64,000 nucleotides of DNA from Motacilla alba alba. Taxonomy: Eukaryota > Chordata > Aves > Passeriformes > Motacillidae. Location of the stretch: the NCBI RefSeq assembly GCF_015832195.1, contig NC_052026.1, positions 13,379,619 through 13,443,618 on the forward strand. The letters run 5' to 3'. Made by a program: the position numbers and the translations under genes. Below are positions 17,901 to 31,960 of this stretch, piece after piece (position 1 is the first letter of the stretch; every line of letters starts with the position of its first letter). The notes under the pieces are model-generated. The model saw only the letters and a list, made by a program, of their open reading frames with translations, made no database searches and was not told the DNA's origin.

Positions 17901-20900
17901 CAGTGGCTGGCTTTTGGACAGCGTGTCCTAGAGCGAACTTGTGCAATACTGTCAGCAGCCGTAATTATCACAGGAATTCTGCTGAAGAGTAACTGCTAGA
18001 CGTTTGTCAGACTGCTGATTGTGTTGGGAAGCCTTGCATTTATTAAATCAGCACTCTTTTTTTTTTTTCCCCTGTCTCCCTTGACCAGATGAATTTGATG
18101 CCTACATCATCGTGTCCTTCGTAAATGCCACGCTGGTGCTGTCTATCGGAGAGACTGTAGAAGAAGTGACTGACTCTGGATTCCTGGGCACTACACCGAC
18201 CTTGTCCTGCTCTCTTCTTGGTGATGATGCTTTGGTACAGGTAATGGAAAGCTGCTTCTTACATGTCTACTGTCTGCCACTCTCAGCTTGCTGCACGGAT
18301 GTGACTTCTGCAGTAGTGCAACACATGTCTAAAGGTGTGGATTGGCAGAGAAAGATGCTGATTCGGCCTTTCCCTTTTTATATCTTGCTAAGTGAAACTG
18401 GACAAGTTTAAAATGGTCGTAATCTCCTTCAGTAGTTCCTTGCTGTGGTTGAAAGATGCAGTTCTCCCAGTTGGCAAGTATTGGAACGTGCTGGTTAAGC
18501 CTGGTGCATAGTTCAGATCACTGGCTGCCAGGAGCGGTTCTTGCCTTTGGCTGCTGCTGAGTCAGAACCACCAGTGAAAGGGGAGTTGTGAAGAAATAAA
18601 AAAAATGCCACATCAATTCTGTATTTACTTTCTTCAGGTTTATCCAGATGGGATCCGGCACATCCGAGCAGATAAGAGAGTAAATGAATGGAAGACACCA
18701 GGGAAGAAAACCATTGTTAAATGTGCTGTGAACCAAAGACAAGTGGTGATAGCACTGACTGGAGGAGAACTGGTTTACTTTGAGATGGACCCGGTATGTG
18801 TGCTAATATTGTGAATGAGTTTGGAAGAGTGAGGTATGGGTTAATAAATTGTTTTAAAATTGTGATATTGTTTAGATAACAAATCCAAAGCATTGTTTAA
18901 AAACAAGGGATCTAATTAGTAAGTCTTCCGTTTTTCTTTCTCAGTCAGGACAGCTGAATGAGTACACGGAGAGAAAGGAGATGTCGGCTGACGTCGTTTG
19001 CATGAGCTTGGCCAACGTTCCTCCCGGGGAGCAGCGTTCCCGGTTCCTTGCTGTTGGACTGGTGGACAACACTGTCAGAATTATTTCACTTGACCCTTCG
19101 GTGAGTAGCTGCTCTGGTTTTACCTTCTCATTAGTTTGAAATGTTCAGAAGGATCCTCCAGAGGTGGACTGTAGCCATCCAAACTGTCTTTCCATATTCA
19201 GATGGGTGAGCAGGAATGGACAGCTTGCATGGTTTTTCACTGCTGGTTGGCAGGAAGCGTGGCCCTTGATCCTTCCCTCTGACAGATACTCCAGTTTTAT
19301 TGAGAATCATTTATGCCTCTGGAGGTTCAGCTGACGAGTCACAAAATAATTTTCTTTTCTTTGTTTTGTTTTGGGTGGGTTTTTTCTTGGGTTTCCCCTT
19401 CTCATCTCCCTGTTTGTACCTGTACTAAAAGACTCATTCTGCAGGTGAGTTGGCAGCAAATCAAACTTACCATTTGTCTACCTGCAACAGATGAGGTGTT
19501 CAAAGCTGGTTGTAGTAACCTAAATTTTCCTTAGGTCACTCCATGCTAAATAGCAGCAAATGGTGCTAGAACAGTTTGGAAGAATCCAGTTTTTCTTCTC
19601 TAAAGGCCAGGCAGACTCCTGCTTGCCAAAATGCATAGAGCCAGTATCTGTTATAAATTCTTTTTTCTTTTTTTCTGTGACTAATTCCTTTTGGAAGATC
19701 TAAAAGAGCATCTTCAAACTCCTTAGGTGGGGCTTGAATCCTGTCTTGCCATGCCAAGCCTTGCTGACTGGCGTTGTCCCTCTGTCCTGTTTCCCCCAGG
19801 ATTGTTTACAGCCCCTGAGTATGCAGGCACTGCCTGCGCAGCCCGAGTCGCTGTGCATCGTGGAGATGGGTGGCACAGAAAAACAGGATGAGCTGGGAGA
19901 GAGGGGCTCCATTGGCTTTCTGTACCTGAACATTGGACTGCAGGTGAGGGGTTCTTGCCTGGTTCTGGCAGGCATGTCTTGAGGAGCTTTTGCTTGAAAG
20001 TGGATTGTTAAAATAGCCCTGTCATCACGCAGTGCAACACAAAGTTTGACAGCCCAGACTGGGGAATTTGCTGTGTGACTTCACAGAGGTGTGAGTTTCC
20101 CCATACATTTTTAGACTAAAGTCTAATCAAAAGACAGTGTATTATACCAGATTTTATGTAGGACAGACTGTGCTTTTGCCATTCAAGAAGGAAGCATATT
20201 TTAAGAAATATTTTTGGTTGAAATGTTGAGCAGTTCTTTAAAAACTGCCTGTAGGGCAGTGTCAAACAAGTAACTGCCCACAAGCAGATGCTCTGCTCTA
20301 ATAACTTTGCTGTTTCACAGCTTTGTGTTACATCCAATACAGATTCTCTAATCTTTTCCAAAAAAATGTTGTTTCGACAATTCAACATGTGGTAAAAATA
20401 ATCATCACAGTTTAGGTTCTTCCACATGCCTCAAGTTTGACATCAGAATGCAATCTCTTTTTGAAGAGCATGAGTTTTTGGGTAAATCCTTTGTACCAAG
20501 AGGGATGAGGATCTGGAATTCACCCTCAGGTTTTTATGGCTTGTGTGATATACTGAAGTCCTCAGTCTGTGTTTTATTTTGGAGGCAGTCTTTCTGCCCT
20601 GTAGAACTGTGCAGGGACCTGTGCTTTCTTTGCTATTAAAAGTGTGGCTGTAGGGGAGAGTTGTACCAACAGCTAGGAAAACCAACAGCTAATACTTCAG
20701 AAACTGCCTCTCAATTGTTTTGAACTATGCACATAGTAAGTTACTTCTTACCTTCAACCTGGATCTTCTTGTTTTGCTGCTGTCCAGAACGGCGTGCTGC
20801 TGCGGACCGTCCTGGACCCTGTCACTGGCGATCTCTCTGACACCAGGACCAGATACCTCGGCTCCCGGCCTGTCAAACTCTTCCGTGTCCGAATGCAAGG

Positions 20901-23900
20901 CCAGGAGGCGGTAAGGGAGGAGAGCTCTTGCAGGGGTGCAGATCCACTCCCCAGGCACCACACCCCAGATTTTCTTATGGGTGGGCAGGGTGGGGAAGCA
21001 TCCCTGCAGCACAGCAGGACCCTCTGGGTAAGGGTGGGAAGTAGAATGATTTCATATGGAGCTGCCTGGCTCACAGCTTGTTCTTTCACAAACAGCCTTC
21101 TCTTACTCCTCTTACTGCTGTGTAGTGCTGCCCTGCCTTCTCTGAACTAGGATTCATCTGACCCTTAGGCTGTGTTTACAGTGTGCTTGGAGAGGTGTGA
21201 GCAGGTTCTTGGGCTGAGAGATACATCTTGCCTGCTGTAGTGCACAGAGATGGAGAGAGAGCTCTGTGCAGAAAACTTACCCTTGAATGCTTGATGCAGT
21301 GAACGGTTGTGTCCTTGCATGTTGAGAATAGCTCAGCCAAGGGCTGGACAGCTGCCATACGTGGTTCAAGGAAAATATCTGCAAGATTTGGCATAGAAGG
21401 AAGAATGTGTTTCATCAGAAGTGCCATTTCCAGCCCTTCTGATGTGGCACTGGGGAAATCAGCCACCCCCTGCTTGACTCATTTTTGGATGACACCTTCA
21501 GAGTTGAGAAATATTGCTGATCAGCTTAGGGAGCTGGATCTGGGAATTTGAGCTCTGCTGTAGTGTTAAGGTACACTGGGTGAATCTCTTCAACTTGCTC
21601 CTGCCAGCTGTAACTTGGAGATGAGGAGCTTTGCAGCTCTAGCAGAGAGTACCTGTAGAACAACGGAGAATAATCTCTCTCTGCTTTGAGATAAGCTGTT
21701 GTCACTCAGGCAGAAACTAAGGTTGCACTGAAACTCATTTAGCCAAATGTATAAAGCTGAAAAGTTTGGAAGTCAGTTTGCTTCCCTTTTTCTCATAATT
21801 TGATTCAGGCTAGTGATGATGTTTAGTAAATTTCACTAAGAGTGCTACAGCATGTGGATTGTGACAAAATAGTAAATATTTATTTTAAAAGACCTGTTCC
21901 CATTAGAACAAGCTTATTAATAAAGAAGGAGATATGAGAGTGTTGTTTGTCTAGGCTAGGTAGTAGTAGATGATCTTGGCTTTTACAGTGGTGTCAGTGC
22001 ACCTCAGTTGGAGTATTTGTTGTCTTGATCGTGCTTTAAAGTTCCTTTTCATGCCATATGCAATTTCCAGAGAAAGCTGAAAGTAAGGAGTGTCTCTTCA
22101 GGTGTTCTCTGAGCTGGGTGGAGTCCACCCACAAGAGTTCACTTGTTCCAGTGGGGAAGAGTTGGACACTGTACATGCATTCCTGGTGCATAAAGTGAGC
22201 TTGCCTCCATTCCTCGACCTAATAAATTTGCTGCCTGTGTCTCCCAGGTGCTGGCCATGTCAAGCCGTTCCTGGCTGAGTTATTCCTATCAATCACGCTT
22301 CCACCTGACTCCCCTGTCGTACGAGACACTGGAGTTTGCATCTGGTTTTGCTTCTGAACAGTGCCCTGAGGGCATTGTGGCCATCTCCACAAACACATTG
22401 AGGTAAGCAGCAGAGGGGAAACACAAATGCTTGTGGGCTGGGATGCTAGGCAGGTGAAGCAGTGGTGAATTCTACCTGACATTCAAAAGGAAAGAGGTAA
22501 AGTGACTTTGCTTCAAAAATGTTTTTTTTAATGGATAATGATTTGGTAGAAACACTTGGATGGGTTTCAGAAAATAGACAATTTAAGGAGTTATGCTGTC
22601 AAAAATAAATGGGGTGTGCTCCTCAGATTTTTATTTTCTAGCTTTTTAAAATAAGTAAGTTACTCTTCAATTCTCTGATCCTGAGAGAGGGAAGCTTTTA
22701 ATAAATGTGGACCTGTTATGTATTAGGGTCTTGTGGTTTGTGATCTGAATTGGCTGCTTTGCAGGAAATACACCACGTGATTTCAGAAACCAGAGGCATG
22801 ACAGGGATGTGTTTGTTGCCTTTTTTAAAGATCAGCTGAGATTCTAAAAAGATAAATGAAAATAATGGACCACAAATTCAGATGCTGTGCTGTATGCACT
22901 TGAACAGGCACTTTTTTCATATCTGTCCTCATTGAAATATTACAGCATTCATTGCTTTTAAAGGAGCGATTCTTTCTGGAAAGACTTGTGGTTTTTAGAC
23001 ACCAAATGCCAGAAGAACTGGCATTTCAGCTGGCAAGTCACAGGAAGAAAGAGCTGGCATTGCGTTTTTCATACTCTTTTTAACTGAAGTGCCTCTGAGG
23101 AGCATTTGATTATATGTCAAAGTCACAGTGTCACATTTAGATTCAGATGATGTGTTCCCCAAACGTGCACTTTGCTTCTTCCATGTGCTCTTTGTTCCTC
23201 TTGGAATAGACTTGCTTCAGCACCAGTCAGAACGCATCCTGGAACAGCAAGAGCCCTCGAAGACCTTGTGCTGCAGCGCATACCTGTCTCACACCATGGG
23301 CTCCCATTTTAGGATGTTAGTTTTGCTCTGCTCTCTGGAGGTGTTTGCTAGTTGCTGTCTGGCCTGAGAAAGGTGCTACTCCTTTCTTGTACTAGCCAGC
23401 TTCACAAAGAAAAGGTTCCATTCCGATTTCATTCTCTTGGACAGCTGTTTTTAGGTTGTCTTCAACACATGTCACATCTTTGTCCCCCAGGATTTTGGCA
23501 CTGGAGAAGCTGGGAGCAGTCTTCAACCAGGTTGCCTTCCCATTGCAGTACACACCCCGAAAATTTGTCATTCACCCAGAGAGCAACAACCTGATCATCA
23601 TCGAGACAGACCACAACGCTTACACTGAGGCCACCAAAGCACAGAGGAAGCAGCAAATGGCTGAGGTAATTGGGCTGGAGGACAGGTACACCCATCTGTT
23701 CCCCCGAGGGGACTTCTGCAGTTGGAAGTGCTCCCTCCTCACTAGTTCCCAGCTGCCATTACCTGCAAGGCTTTCTGCCCTGTGTGAATGCAGGGACTGG
23801 AAGAGGAGTGGAGATCTGCCTCAAAACACAAATTGCAGCAGAGTGCACCACTTCCCAGCATTCCTTCCTTTGCATGTTGTTAGGGCATATTTTAAGAACC

Positions 23901-26900
23901 ACCCTAGTGGAGGACAGTCTTGCTTGTGTAACACTGTTCTGTGGGGTTTCTGTGGTTGGTTGAGGATGCTTGCATTTCAGTGGGTTGTTTGTTTTCTTCT
24001 CAGGGTTTGTTTCCAGGGTTGTTGATTTGGGGAAGCAGCTCCCCAGATAACTGTCACTGGGGCAGGGCAGAGCTGACACAGCCATGCTCTGAGCTGTTGA
24101 GGCTCCCTGGGGAATAAGCTCAGGCTGGGTGGAAGCTCTGGGACTTAATGGGGTTTTATGTCTTCACATGCAGTACCTTTCTCCAGAATACCTGGGCTTA
24201 GGCAAAACAGGGAGGCTGTACACTATGCAGAGCATCAGCATACTGGGAAAGGAAATCACTGAGCTGTTCTTTTCTCCTGTCCTTTAATGCCCTAGGAAAT
24301 GGTGGAGGCTGCAGGTGAGGATGAGAGGGAGCTGGCTGCAGAGATGGCTGCAGCCTTTCTGAACGAGAATCTCCCTGAGTCCATCTTTGGTGCTCCCAAG
24401 GCAGGGAATGGTCAGTGGGCCTCTGTTATCAGAGTGATGAACCCCATCCAGGGAAATACGTTAGATCTGGTTCAGCTGGAGCAGAATGAAGCTGCTTTCA
24501 GGTAAGAAGCATTGCCAGATGCAGCAAGAGTCCCTGCTTGTGATGAGTCTTAGGTGTTTTTTTCCTTTTGCTTATCAGTTACTGAGCTGAAATCCAGATG
24601 GAACATATTATCAAAAGACTGGCTTGAAATTCCAGAAGTGATTTGTCTTGCCTTTCCTTCCCTTCCAACCCTAATCTTGTCCTCATGGGGCATTAAGAGC
24701 TTGTGGGGCTCCAAATGTGGTTGCTGTACCCCAGTGCCTAAAGAACAGCACAGGGGTGTAAATGACAGATAAGAGACCTAGGAACAAAAAAGAATGTGCT
24801 GTTATCTCTCACTTTTCCTTCTCATCCAGATAAACTGAAGAGAGATTAAATGGAAAGGGAAATGTTAGACTGGAGGGGAAAACCAACACAATAACCATGA
24901 AGAATAGCAAGTGCCTCAACAGGTGAAGTAGAGTTAGGTCATGTTAGTCCAAAAGGCTGACCTGCCGTTTCCAACCTGCCTGAGCTATTTACTGAGCAGG
25001 AAATAACACTGGAAGATGAGGAAGGTTATTTGTATATGTCCCAGTGGGAACAGCCTTTGAAAAACAGCTTCTAGTGGAGTTTTGCACATCACTAGGCAGT
25101 GCCCAGCTTGTGAAAATGTGAAGTAACACTGGGCATTGTGATAATATAAAATGCTTTGGGCATATGTGCCTGATAGAACACACATGGACAGTGTAGTGTG
25201 GAAGAATGAACAAATCTGCATTTAAACATTTCTGCAAGGAGGAAAAAGTGACCTCTTAAAAGGAAATGTCAGAGTTGAAGGGCTGGACTCTCAAATCTCT
25301 GCTGGGCAGGTGCAGGTTGTTCTGTCAGGGATCCAGTCTGGGCGTGCAGCATTGGTGTGGTGATGACACTGATGTCCTGGTGTGTCCTGTCCTTTCCAGC
25401 GTGGCTGTGTGCCGGTTCTCCAACACTGGTGATGAGTGGTACGTCCTGGTGGGAGTTGCCAAGGACCTGATTCTGAACCCACGATCAGTTGCTGGGGGGT
25501 TTGTCTACACATACAAGCTGGTGAATAGTGGTGAGAAGCTGGAGTTTCTGCACAAGGTGAGGGGAGTGGTGGGGTCATTTCCATGCTGAGTGTTGGGGTA
25601 GCTCTTACTTGCCTGAGTGCTGCAGTAATATTGCAATACTTGGTGCATCCTGGGCAAGATTGTCGTGCTGGTGTTACACACTGGAAGCAGCCTTGGAGAA
25701 AATTAGCTGCCTCCTACAAAATAATTTGGTACATCTTTTGCAGAGCTGAGGATTGAACACAGATCTCGCAAGAGTCCGAATTTTACCCATTTGATTGAGT
25801 AAATTGGAAAGGAGCAGTGTTTTTCATGCCCCTGTTAGGGAGGGGAGGGAAATGGCTCTGTTTGCTTTCTTGAATATGAGCTCAGAGAGCTGCTTAAGCA
25901 GTTGTTTACAGAGCAAATTCATACTTGGGTTACTTGAACCCTGGTGCTAAGACTATCGGTCTTTGGCTGACCATGTGCAGCTGTTGTCAGCTGTCATTTT
26001 GCTTGGATGCTGTTTGATTGTGTGTAGAAATGATTAGTGACCAACTTGTTTGATAGGTCTCAGGGGCTTCAGCAAAAGTTTCAGCTGAAAAATTACTGTT
26101 CTTCCCACATGCTTCCAGCGTGGCTGAGATTTAAGCAGATGAACACATGGAAAGGAATGTTGTGGCTTACTCACTTCCTAGAGTCCTGATGCAGTGAGTG
26201 GGTTCTGTCCTGGACCACGGCCTTTTCTGCTGCCACTGAACACCCACTGGGAAGTTGACAGAGCTGGAGTTGTGAAATAAACTTTTCTTAACCAGTACAG
26301 CCAAGCTAGGAATGCTGTAACTGGAAGCTCTGTACATGTTCCCCTTCTCTGCTGATCATTTTGGATTGATTAGTGGTGGGAGATTTCTCAGACAGTACCC
26401 CTGAGTTACTGAAATTGTGGACACACTGCAGTTCTTATTTAACACTTTCTTTGGTGGCAATGTCAGATGGCTGAATTACATTCCTATGCCTTGCTTTAAA
26501 AAGAGTCTGGGTAGATTTAGGCAAAGTCTAAAGTTTTTCTGTTGGATGTAAACCAAAACTAAGAATTGATGCAACCAGACTCTTGTCTTCTTTTGCTGCC
26601 TGCCCAGTATGGGGTTCTTACAGCAGTCCTATGCTTCAGTTAGCGTGCACTGCCAGCAGTGTATTGTGTGTGAGTGCCCATGGCTCTCTTATCTCTCTGT
26701 GTGTGACATCTGCTGTCAGAAGGCCTGTGAGGGACTGGCCTGTTGCCTCTCCTGTAGAAAAAGATTGTTATTAGTCTTTTACATCAAAAGCCTTGGTACA
26801 GCATAGTGAACTTCAACCATACCATTAGCTGAATCTGGAAATTCATGTAATGTTAGCTCTCTTAATGATGAGGATTTTACAATCTTCCTCTTCTCTCTCT

Positions 26901-29900
26901 AGACCCCTGTGGAGGAGGTCCCTGCAGCCATTGCTCCATTCCAAGGCCGAGTCTTAATTGGAGTTGGGAAGCTCCTGCGTGTGTATGACCTGGGCAAGAA
27001 GAAACTGCTTCGGAAATGTGAGAATAAGGTACTGCCTTCTGTTCCTGACCAGAGCCGTCCATTTGGAACAAGTAATACTTTCCAGCCAGAGGGAAACACG
27101 GGGTTTAGCTGCTATTCCAGCCCAAGTGTTTCTGCTTGGTCATCAGAGCTGTGTGTTTGCCTTGCTGTGTGCATCTATCCAGAGGAGTGCTGGACTAGAC
27201 TGGACAGTTGTGCTGCCCCTCTGCATCCCACACATGCACCATTTTCTTACCACCTTTCTGACAGTAGTGCTGCAAGTTCCTTTTTGTCCCAGCTCAGTGC
27301 AGGCTGTTACTGACTGCGTGCAGGGGTCTGTGCAGACTGTTCCTTTGGCTGCTGCAAATGTGAGAGGTCTTAGTGGGATAGAAGAGAATTGCTGGAAATG
27401 TTTGATTAGTTTGGGTGATCAGCAGCTGGGGGACAGAAGCTGGAGGGTGCATATGGCCACCTTGTCAGATCCCCAGAATGTTGAAAAGGGGATTTTCTCC
27501 TTGAAGTAGGCGGTCCTTCTTGCTGAGCATCTCTGGTACGTTAGGAAAAGAAATTGCAGAGCCTGATTTTCTAACTTAATTGCTTGCTCCTCCCTCTCTC
27601 GTGCAAGTTGCAGAACCTGTGCCAGTAGCTCATTACTGAACAAAAGAACTCCAGCAAGCTAACAGATAGACTGGGAACTTGTAGGGGAGGTGGTTTTTTT
27701 TGGTGTGTGGTTTTGTTAGTTGTTTTTTTTTTTTTTTTCGTAAAACGCTACTCGCATGAAAAATTGAAGCTTTCCTTCTTGGGCCTTCCATGACCACATA
27801 GTGAGGAGACATGGAAGCAATGCCTGCTTGTAGGGATGTCCTGGCATCTCCAATCATGGGCTCACCAGCAGCACTTGTTCTCTGGATAGTGTTGTTATGG
27901 GGAAGGCTGTGAATGCCACGTGGTGCATGTTAGGTTGCCCTGTATTGATGATGTATTTAGAGTGAGACTGTATTTAGAGTGGGACCCTCAAGGCAGAAAT
28001 GAGGGTATTTTTGGAGGAAATGATGGGAAGTGGGGAGTGAGTTGCAGTTCATGGGGAGAAAGTGTTTCAGCTGCAGTAGAGTTGTACTTCCCTGTTTGAA
28101 GCACTGAGGTTTTGTCCTTTCTCTCTCAAAAGCACATTGCCAACTACATCTGTGGGATCCAAACCATTGGGCACAGAGTGATTGTTTCAGATGTTCAGGA
28201 GAGCTTCATCTGGGTGCGTTACAAAAGGAATGAGAACCAGCTCATTATCTTTGCTGATGACACTTACCCCCGGTGGGTCACCACAGCAACTCTCCTGGAT
28301 TACGACACTGTGGCTGGAGCAGACAAGTTTGGTAACATCTGTGTGGTGAGTGTGCTTTGCTGAAGTTGGGGCTTTTTGGACATATTTTCCCTTAAAACAT
28401 CCATGATTTATCTTAAAAGAATGAGAATCTGTCATTAGCTGGAGACAACGCCCTGTACCATTGACTTGTTTTCATGGGGTGGCTCTGTCATCATAGTGGG
28501 TTGCAGTTTATCTGTTTGTTAAATGAAGCAAATAAGTTAAAGCATCAGCAAGTCATTAACGTATTTCTGAGGTGCCCAGTAATTTGTGTTTATATTGCCT
28601 CCAAACTTACTGTTAGTAAGCCTTGAAAGGAAGCTTGTTGCCATGAAAGGGCCCATGAGAACTTGAGTCAGGGTTATCACTCTTACTTTTTCTGACTAAA
28701 CCTCATCGCTGGCATCGAGCTTTCTCTGTCACTTCCTCTTCACAGTTGGCTTTGTCAGCCAACACTTCCCGACTTGGCTGGATTTCAGCAAGGGATGAGG
28801 AAAGAATAGATGGTCTTTCTGGCAGAGCTTTGATCTCTCTCTGAAGCGTGCTCGGGTGCTTCGGAGTGCAGAGTTCAGCAAGTGTCAGATGCTGCGCCTG
28901 TGGGATTTGGCCAAAACACACAAATCAGTCCTCTTCAGTTTTCCTGCCCCACATCCATCAAACTGTTTCCTTAGTGGAAACCACCTTCAGATCGGTTTGA
29001 CCATACCTCCCAGCGTGATCTGCAAGTGCCAGGCCAGGCAGAGGCTGGTTGTGAGGCCCTGCTTGTGCTTCTGAGTGGTGGGTTATTGGTCTTGCTACCA
29101 CAGTTGTGATACAACTGTAAAGGCTGTTTTGGAGAGGCACCTGGATGATTCTGCTTTAAGTATAAAGTGGTTCTTGCAGAGTCCACAAAAGCAGCCTTTC
29201 AGGCAGCACAAGGGTTCTCCAGCGAGAATGTGCTGCTTCTCTGCAGCTTGTGACTCTTCTTCCTCTTTCAACACAGGTGAGATTGCCTCCCAACACCAAT
29301 GATGAGGTAGATGAGGATCCCACAGGCAACAAAGCTCTCTGGGACAGGGGCCTGCTTAATGGAGCATCGCAGAAGGTAATACTTTGTGGGAAGCACAAGG
29401 TTATTGTAGGAAAAGAAAGCACTGCTTTTCTGTGCAGGCCTTTGCACTGTTGTCCGGGAGATGTATTGGCACTTCTGCTTCTGCACAATCTGCTGTGCTG
29501 TGGGCGATCTATTTTCACTGTTGCTGCAAGCCAAATTTCTGAAATCACAGCTGAAGCCTGTTTGGTGCGTCTGAGGGAAGCAGCTCATTTTCTTTTGCTG
29601 CTTTCTCTCATTACTTGCATCCGTTTGTCCAGCTGAGTTTTGCCATCTGGTCACAGGTGGAAGGCACTTCCTCTCTAGAAAGGCATTTCAGAACTAGCAG
29701 TTGGCTGAATTTATTCTGCTTTCCTCTCAAGCCCTTTGATGCTTTTATATAAGCTAAAGAAAAAACATGCTTCTGTGCTTGCCTTTCAGGCTGAAGTGAT
29801 TATGAATTATCACGTGGGAGAAACGGTGCTTTCCTTGCAGAAGACCACACTGATTCCAGGAGGCTCTGAATCTCTTGTTTATACCACCTTATCAGGGGGG

Positions 29901-31960
29901 ATAGGAATCTTGGTCCCTTTTACTTCCCATGAGGTAAGCAAGCCCAAGCATCAGGCTGCAGTCTTGCTGCTTTTTGTGCACCCATCCACAGCCAGTATAT
30001 TAAATGTGCTGCATTCCCTGGAGAGCTGCACAGTGGTTGGAAACCTGAGCTACAGGAGAGCCTGTGGCTCCAGTGCAGAAGGGGAAGGAGTTTGTTGAGT
30101 TCTGTGTTGGTTCTATGAAGAGTTGAGAGCATTCCTTGTTGCACTGTTGTTCTCTATCTGTTTGTGCTTTCAAGGAGCTTTGGGTGATTCATTGTCTGAG
30201 GAGGGAGGAGTCCTTTGGCATACTTTGTGTAGCCTCTGAACTGTTGATCGTTGTTGGCAGTGACGTTTCAAGTCCTGAGGATGGTACTCTGTTCTGTATT
30301 TGCTGTGGCCTCTTGGAGCAGTGGATGGCAAGACATTCCCTGTTGGAGCTGCAGCTCCATGCTGCACAGCTGCTCTATGCCTCATTTCCTGGGAGGCTGA
30401 TCAGGGTGGCTGCCTAACTCTGCTGTGGGTGCTTTCCAGGTAGAAGTGATGAGGGGGTAGCTGTGACTTTGGCTGCCATGTGTGTGCAGGGCTGCTCTGG
30501 CAGAGTCTGTTAATCATAGAACCACGGAATGGCTTGGATTGGAAGGGACGTTTAAAGATCATCTCGTCCAACCCCAAGTGGCCACATAATGACTGTTTCA
30601 GCCAGTGCAGGAGCACCTTCTAATGGATGTTGTCTTGCCTTGCTAGCAGCACTGATGTGTACCAAACTGTTCTTATCAATCCTTTATCTCCCCAGGATCA
30701 CGACTTCTTCCAGCATGTGGAAATGCACTTACGGTCTGAGCACCCTCCTCTCTGTGGACGAGACCATCTCAGTTTCCGCTCCTACTACTTCCCGGTGAAG
30801 GTAAGCCCTGAGCGTGTGGGATCACCTGGTCATGGGGTGCAGAGAGTTGCTTTGGGGCACAGAGCTGCCTTGAGGCTGGCAGAAGCACGGCAAGGTTATT
30901 GTCTTGTACAATAAGAGCAAGCTTGCTCTTCAGTAGGGAGAACTGAGGTACTGCCAGTAATGGCTTGTGTAGTGCCTGTGGTAGCTGGCTCTTGAGCAGC
31001 AGCCTGTTAGGAGGACAGTACTTAGCACTTAATACATGTCTGTTTTGGTTTCTTAACTCTTGTAATGAGCCTCCCGAGGGTTGGTCCAAAGACCCAAGCC
31101 CAGAGGTGCTGTAGCTGCACTGCTCTACTTCCCACAGCATCTCCATTTTCTACCCAGAGAAGCAGCATTACATAGCTGTTGGTGTGGCTGGATCAAAATG
31201 AGTGCTGCCCTGGATGATGTTTTTTCCACCACCACTGCAAAGGAAAAATGCAAGTTCAGAAACAGCTGTTCCTGCCTATTTCTGCTTTTGAGGAACTGTT
31301 AGAAGCTGTGAACTGCTAAATGCTCTAATCAGACAGATCCTGGTGGTAGCTACTTCCAGAGTAATGAGTCTGGAGTCAGTCAGAATACTGTCCCAGCAGA
31401 TGAAGCTCTCTAGGAGTGGAGTGTGGCGGTGGCCTCTGAGCTTGAGACTGATTTGCTGCATACATAGCCTCAAAGGTTGCTCCCAATTAATTGAAACTGC
31501 CTTTGTCATCACTTACAGCCTCTCCTGGCCTTCCCAGTGCAGGGCTCAGACTCAGGCTTTTCCTTTCCTTTCCTTTCTGTGGTTCTTCAGCTGCACCCAG
31601 GCCTTTTGGGTTTCTGTTTTGTTAATCAAGCTGGCCAGTAATTAATGTGAAGCTAACTGCTGCTATTCAGCAGATGAGGTCACCGAGCATGGTCTTGTTT
31701 CCAGGACAGGATTAAGAAACTCCTGGGAACAAACTGTTTGTGGCCATTTTTCCCTGTTTAGGCAGGGTTCAGTGCCTCTGTGTGGTTTCGATTCAGTTCT
31801 CTCCTCCTTGCCCCTCCAGAACGTGATTGATGGGGACCTGTGTGAGCAGTTCAACTCCATGGAGCCTAACAAACAGAAGAATGTGGCCGAGGAGCTGGAC
31901 CGGACCCCACCCGAGGTGTCCAAGAAGCTGGAGGACATCCGCACGCGCTACGCTTTCTGA
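4453..31960 (+). CDS. SF3B3: SF3B3 (SAP130), splicing factor 3b subunit 3, complete
   Basis: SF3B3 is a scaffold of the SF3b part of U2 snRNP, in the nucleus, and supports branch-site recognition. It is also reported in the STAGA acetyltransferase complex. Coding exons: 4453-4522, 4939-5265, 6362-6534, 6900-7041, 7981-8093, 8795-8932, 10086-10189, 11377-11542, 12020-12115, 12631-12703, 18089-18240, 18638-18793, 18945-19100, 19800-19943, 20788-20910, 22248-22402, 23491-23665, 24296-24501, 25400-25556, 26903-27028, 28133-28345, 29277-29375, 29790-29933, 30696-30800, 31820-31960. They total 3654 bases: 1217 codons plus stop, the length of human SF3B3. The fold is DDB1/CPSF160-like, with three beta-propellers, an MMS1_N-type region in the N-terminal half and a CPSF_A region near residues 860-1180. 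The protein starts MFLYNLTLQ and ends [10 protein letters not shown] non-coding exon 1 ends near 3850, and exon 2 begins near 4410. Every intron is GT-AG and no frame break was seen. Confidence 0.98.
5593..5670 (+). ncRNA. SNORD111: C/D-box snoRNA, SNORD111-like (copy 1)
   Basis: Lies in the SF3B3 intron between coding exons 2 and 3. A terminal stem GCCTGA (5593-5598) pairs with TCAGGC (5665-5670). The C box is ATGATGT at 5600-5606, the D box CTGA at 5661-5664, and a D' box CTGA at 5627-5630. The guide upstream of D' reads TTCATGTCTCTTCT. Human SF3B3 introns carry SNORD111 and SNORD111B, reported to guide 2'-O-methylation of 28S rRNA (G3923 in human numbering). Target assignment here rests on that homology. 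Confidence 0.9.
8253..8328 (+). ncRNA. SNORD111B: C/D-box snoRNA, SNORD111-like (copy 2)
   Basis: Lies in the SF3B3 intron between coding exons 5 and 6. The terminal stem GCCTGA (8253-8258) pairs with TCAGGC (8323-8328). The C box is GTGATGA at 8260-8266, the D box CTGA at 8319-8322 and D' CTGA at 8287-8290. The 18 bases TTCATGTCTCTTCTCTGA, guide plus D' box, are identical to copy 1, while the rest has diverged, so both should act on the same rRNA site. Which copy is the orthologue of human SNORD111 or SNORD111B is inferred from order only. Confidence 0.88.
9530..9684 (+). mobile_element. CR1 LINE 3'-end fragment in SF3B3 intron
   Basis: Contains 'gggggttggacttgataatc' followed by 'ggtcccttccaactcagaat' and 'ctgtgattctgt', the diagnostic CR1 end. 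The fragment is old and diverged, sense to SF3B3, in the intron between coding exons 6 and 7. Confidence 0.85.
11904..11966. repeat. (AT)n/(GTAT)n microsatellite
   Basis: About 47 bases of pure AT dinucleotide are followed by four GTAT units. The tract ends about 53 bases before SF3B3 coding exon 9 (12020). Exon 9 still has its own pyrimidine-rich stretch and CACAG acceptor. Confidence 0.97.
12704..18088 (+). other. longest SF3B3 intron (5.4 kb), no gene seen
   Basis: The intron between coding exons 10 and 11 is far longer than the others, which are mostly 0.2-1.7 kb. It holds scattered short reading frames without splice logic or family motifs. I found no snoRNA with paired ends, no tRNA and no clear CR1 tail in it. 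Confidence 0.6.
30512..30583 (-). mobile_element. CR1 LINE 3'-end fragment, antisense
   Basis: Reads 'aatcatagaaccacggaatg' then 'ggcttggattggaagggacg' and 'atctcgtccaacccc', which is the reverse complement of a CR1 3' end. It lies in the SF3B3 intron between coding exons 23 and 24. Confidence 0.88.
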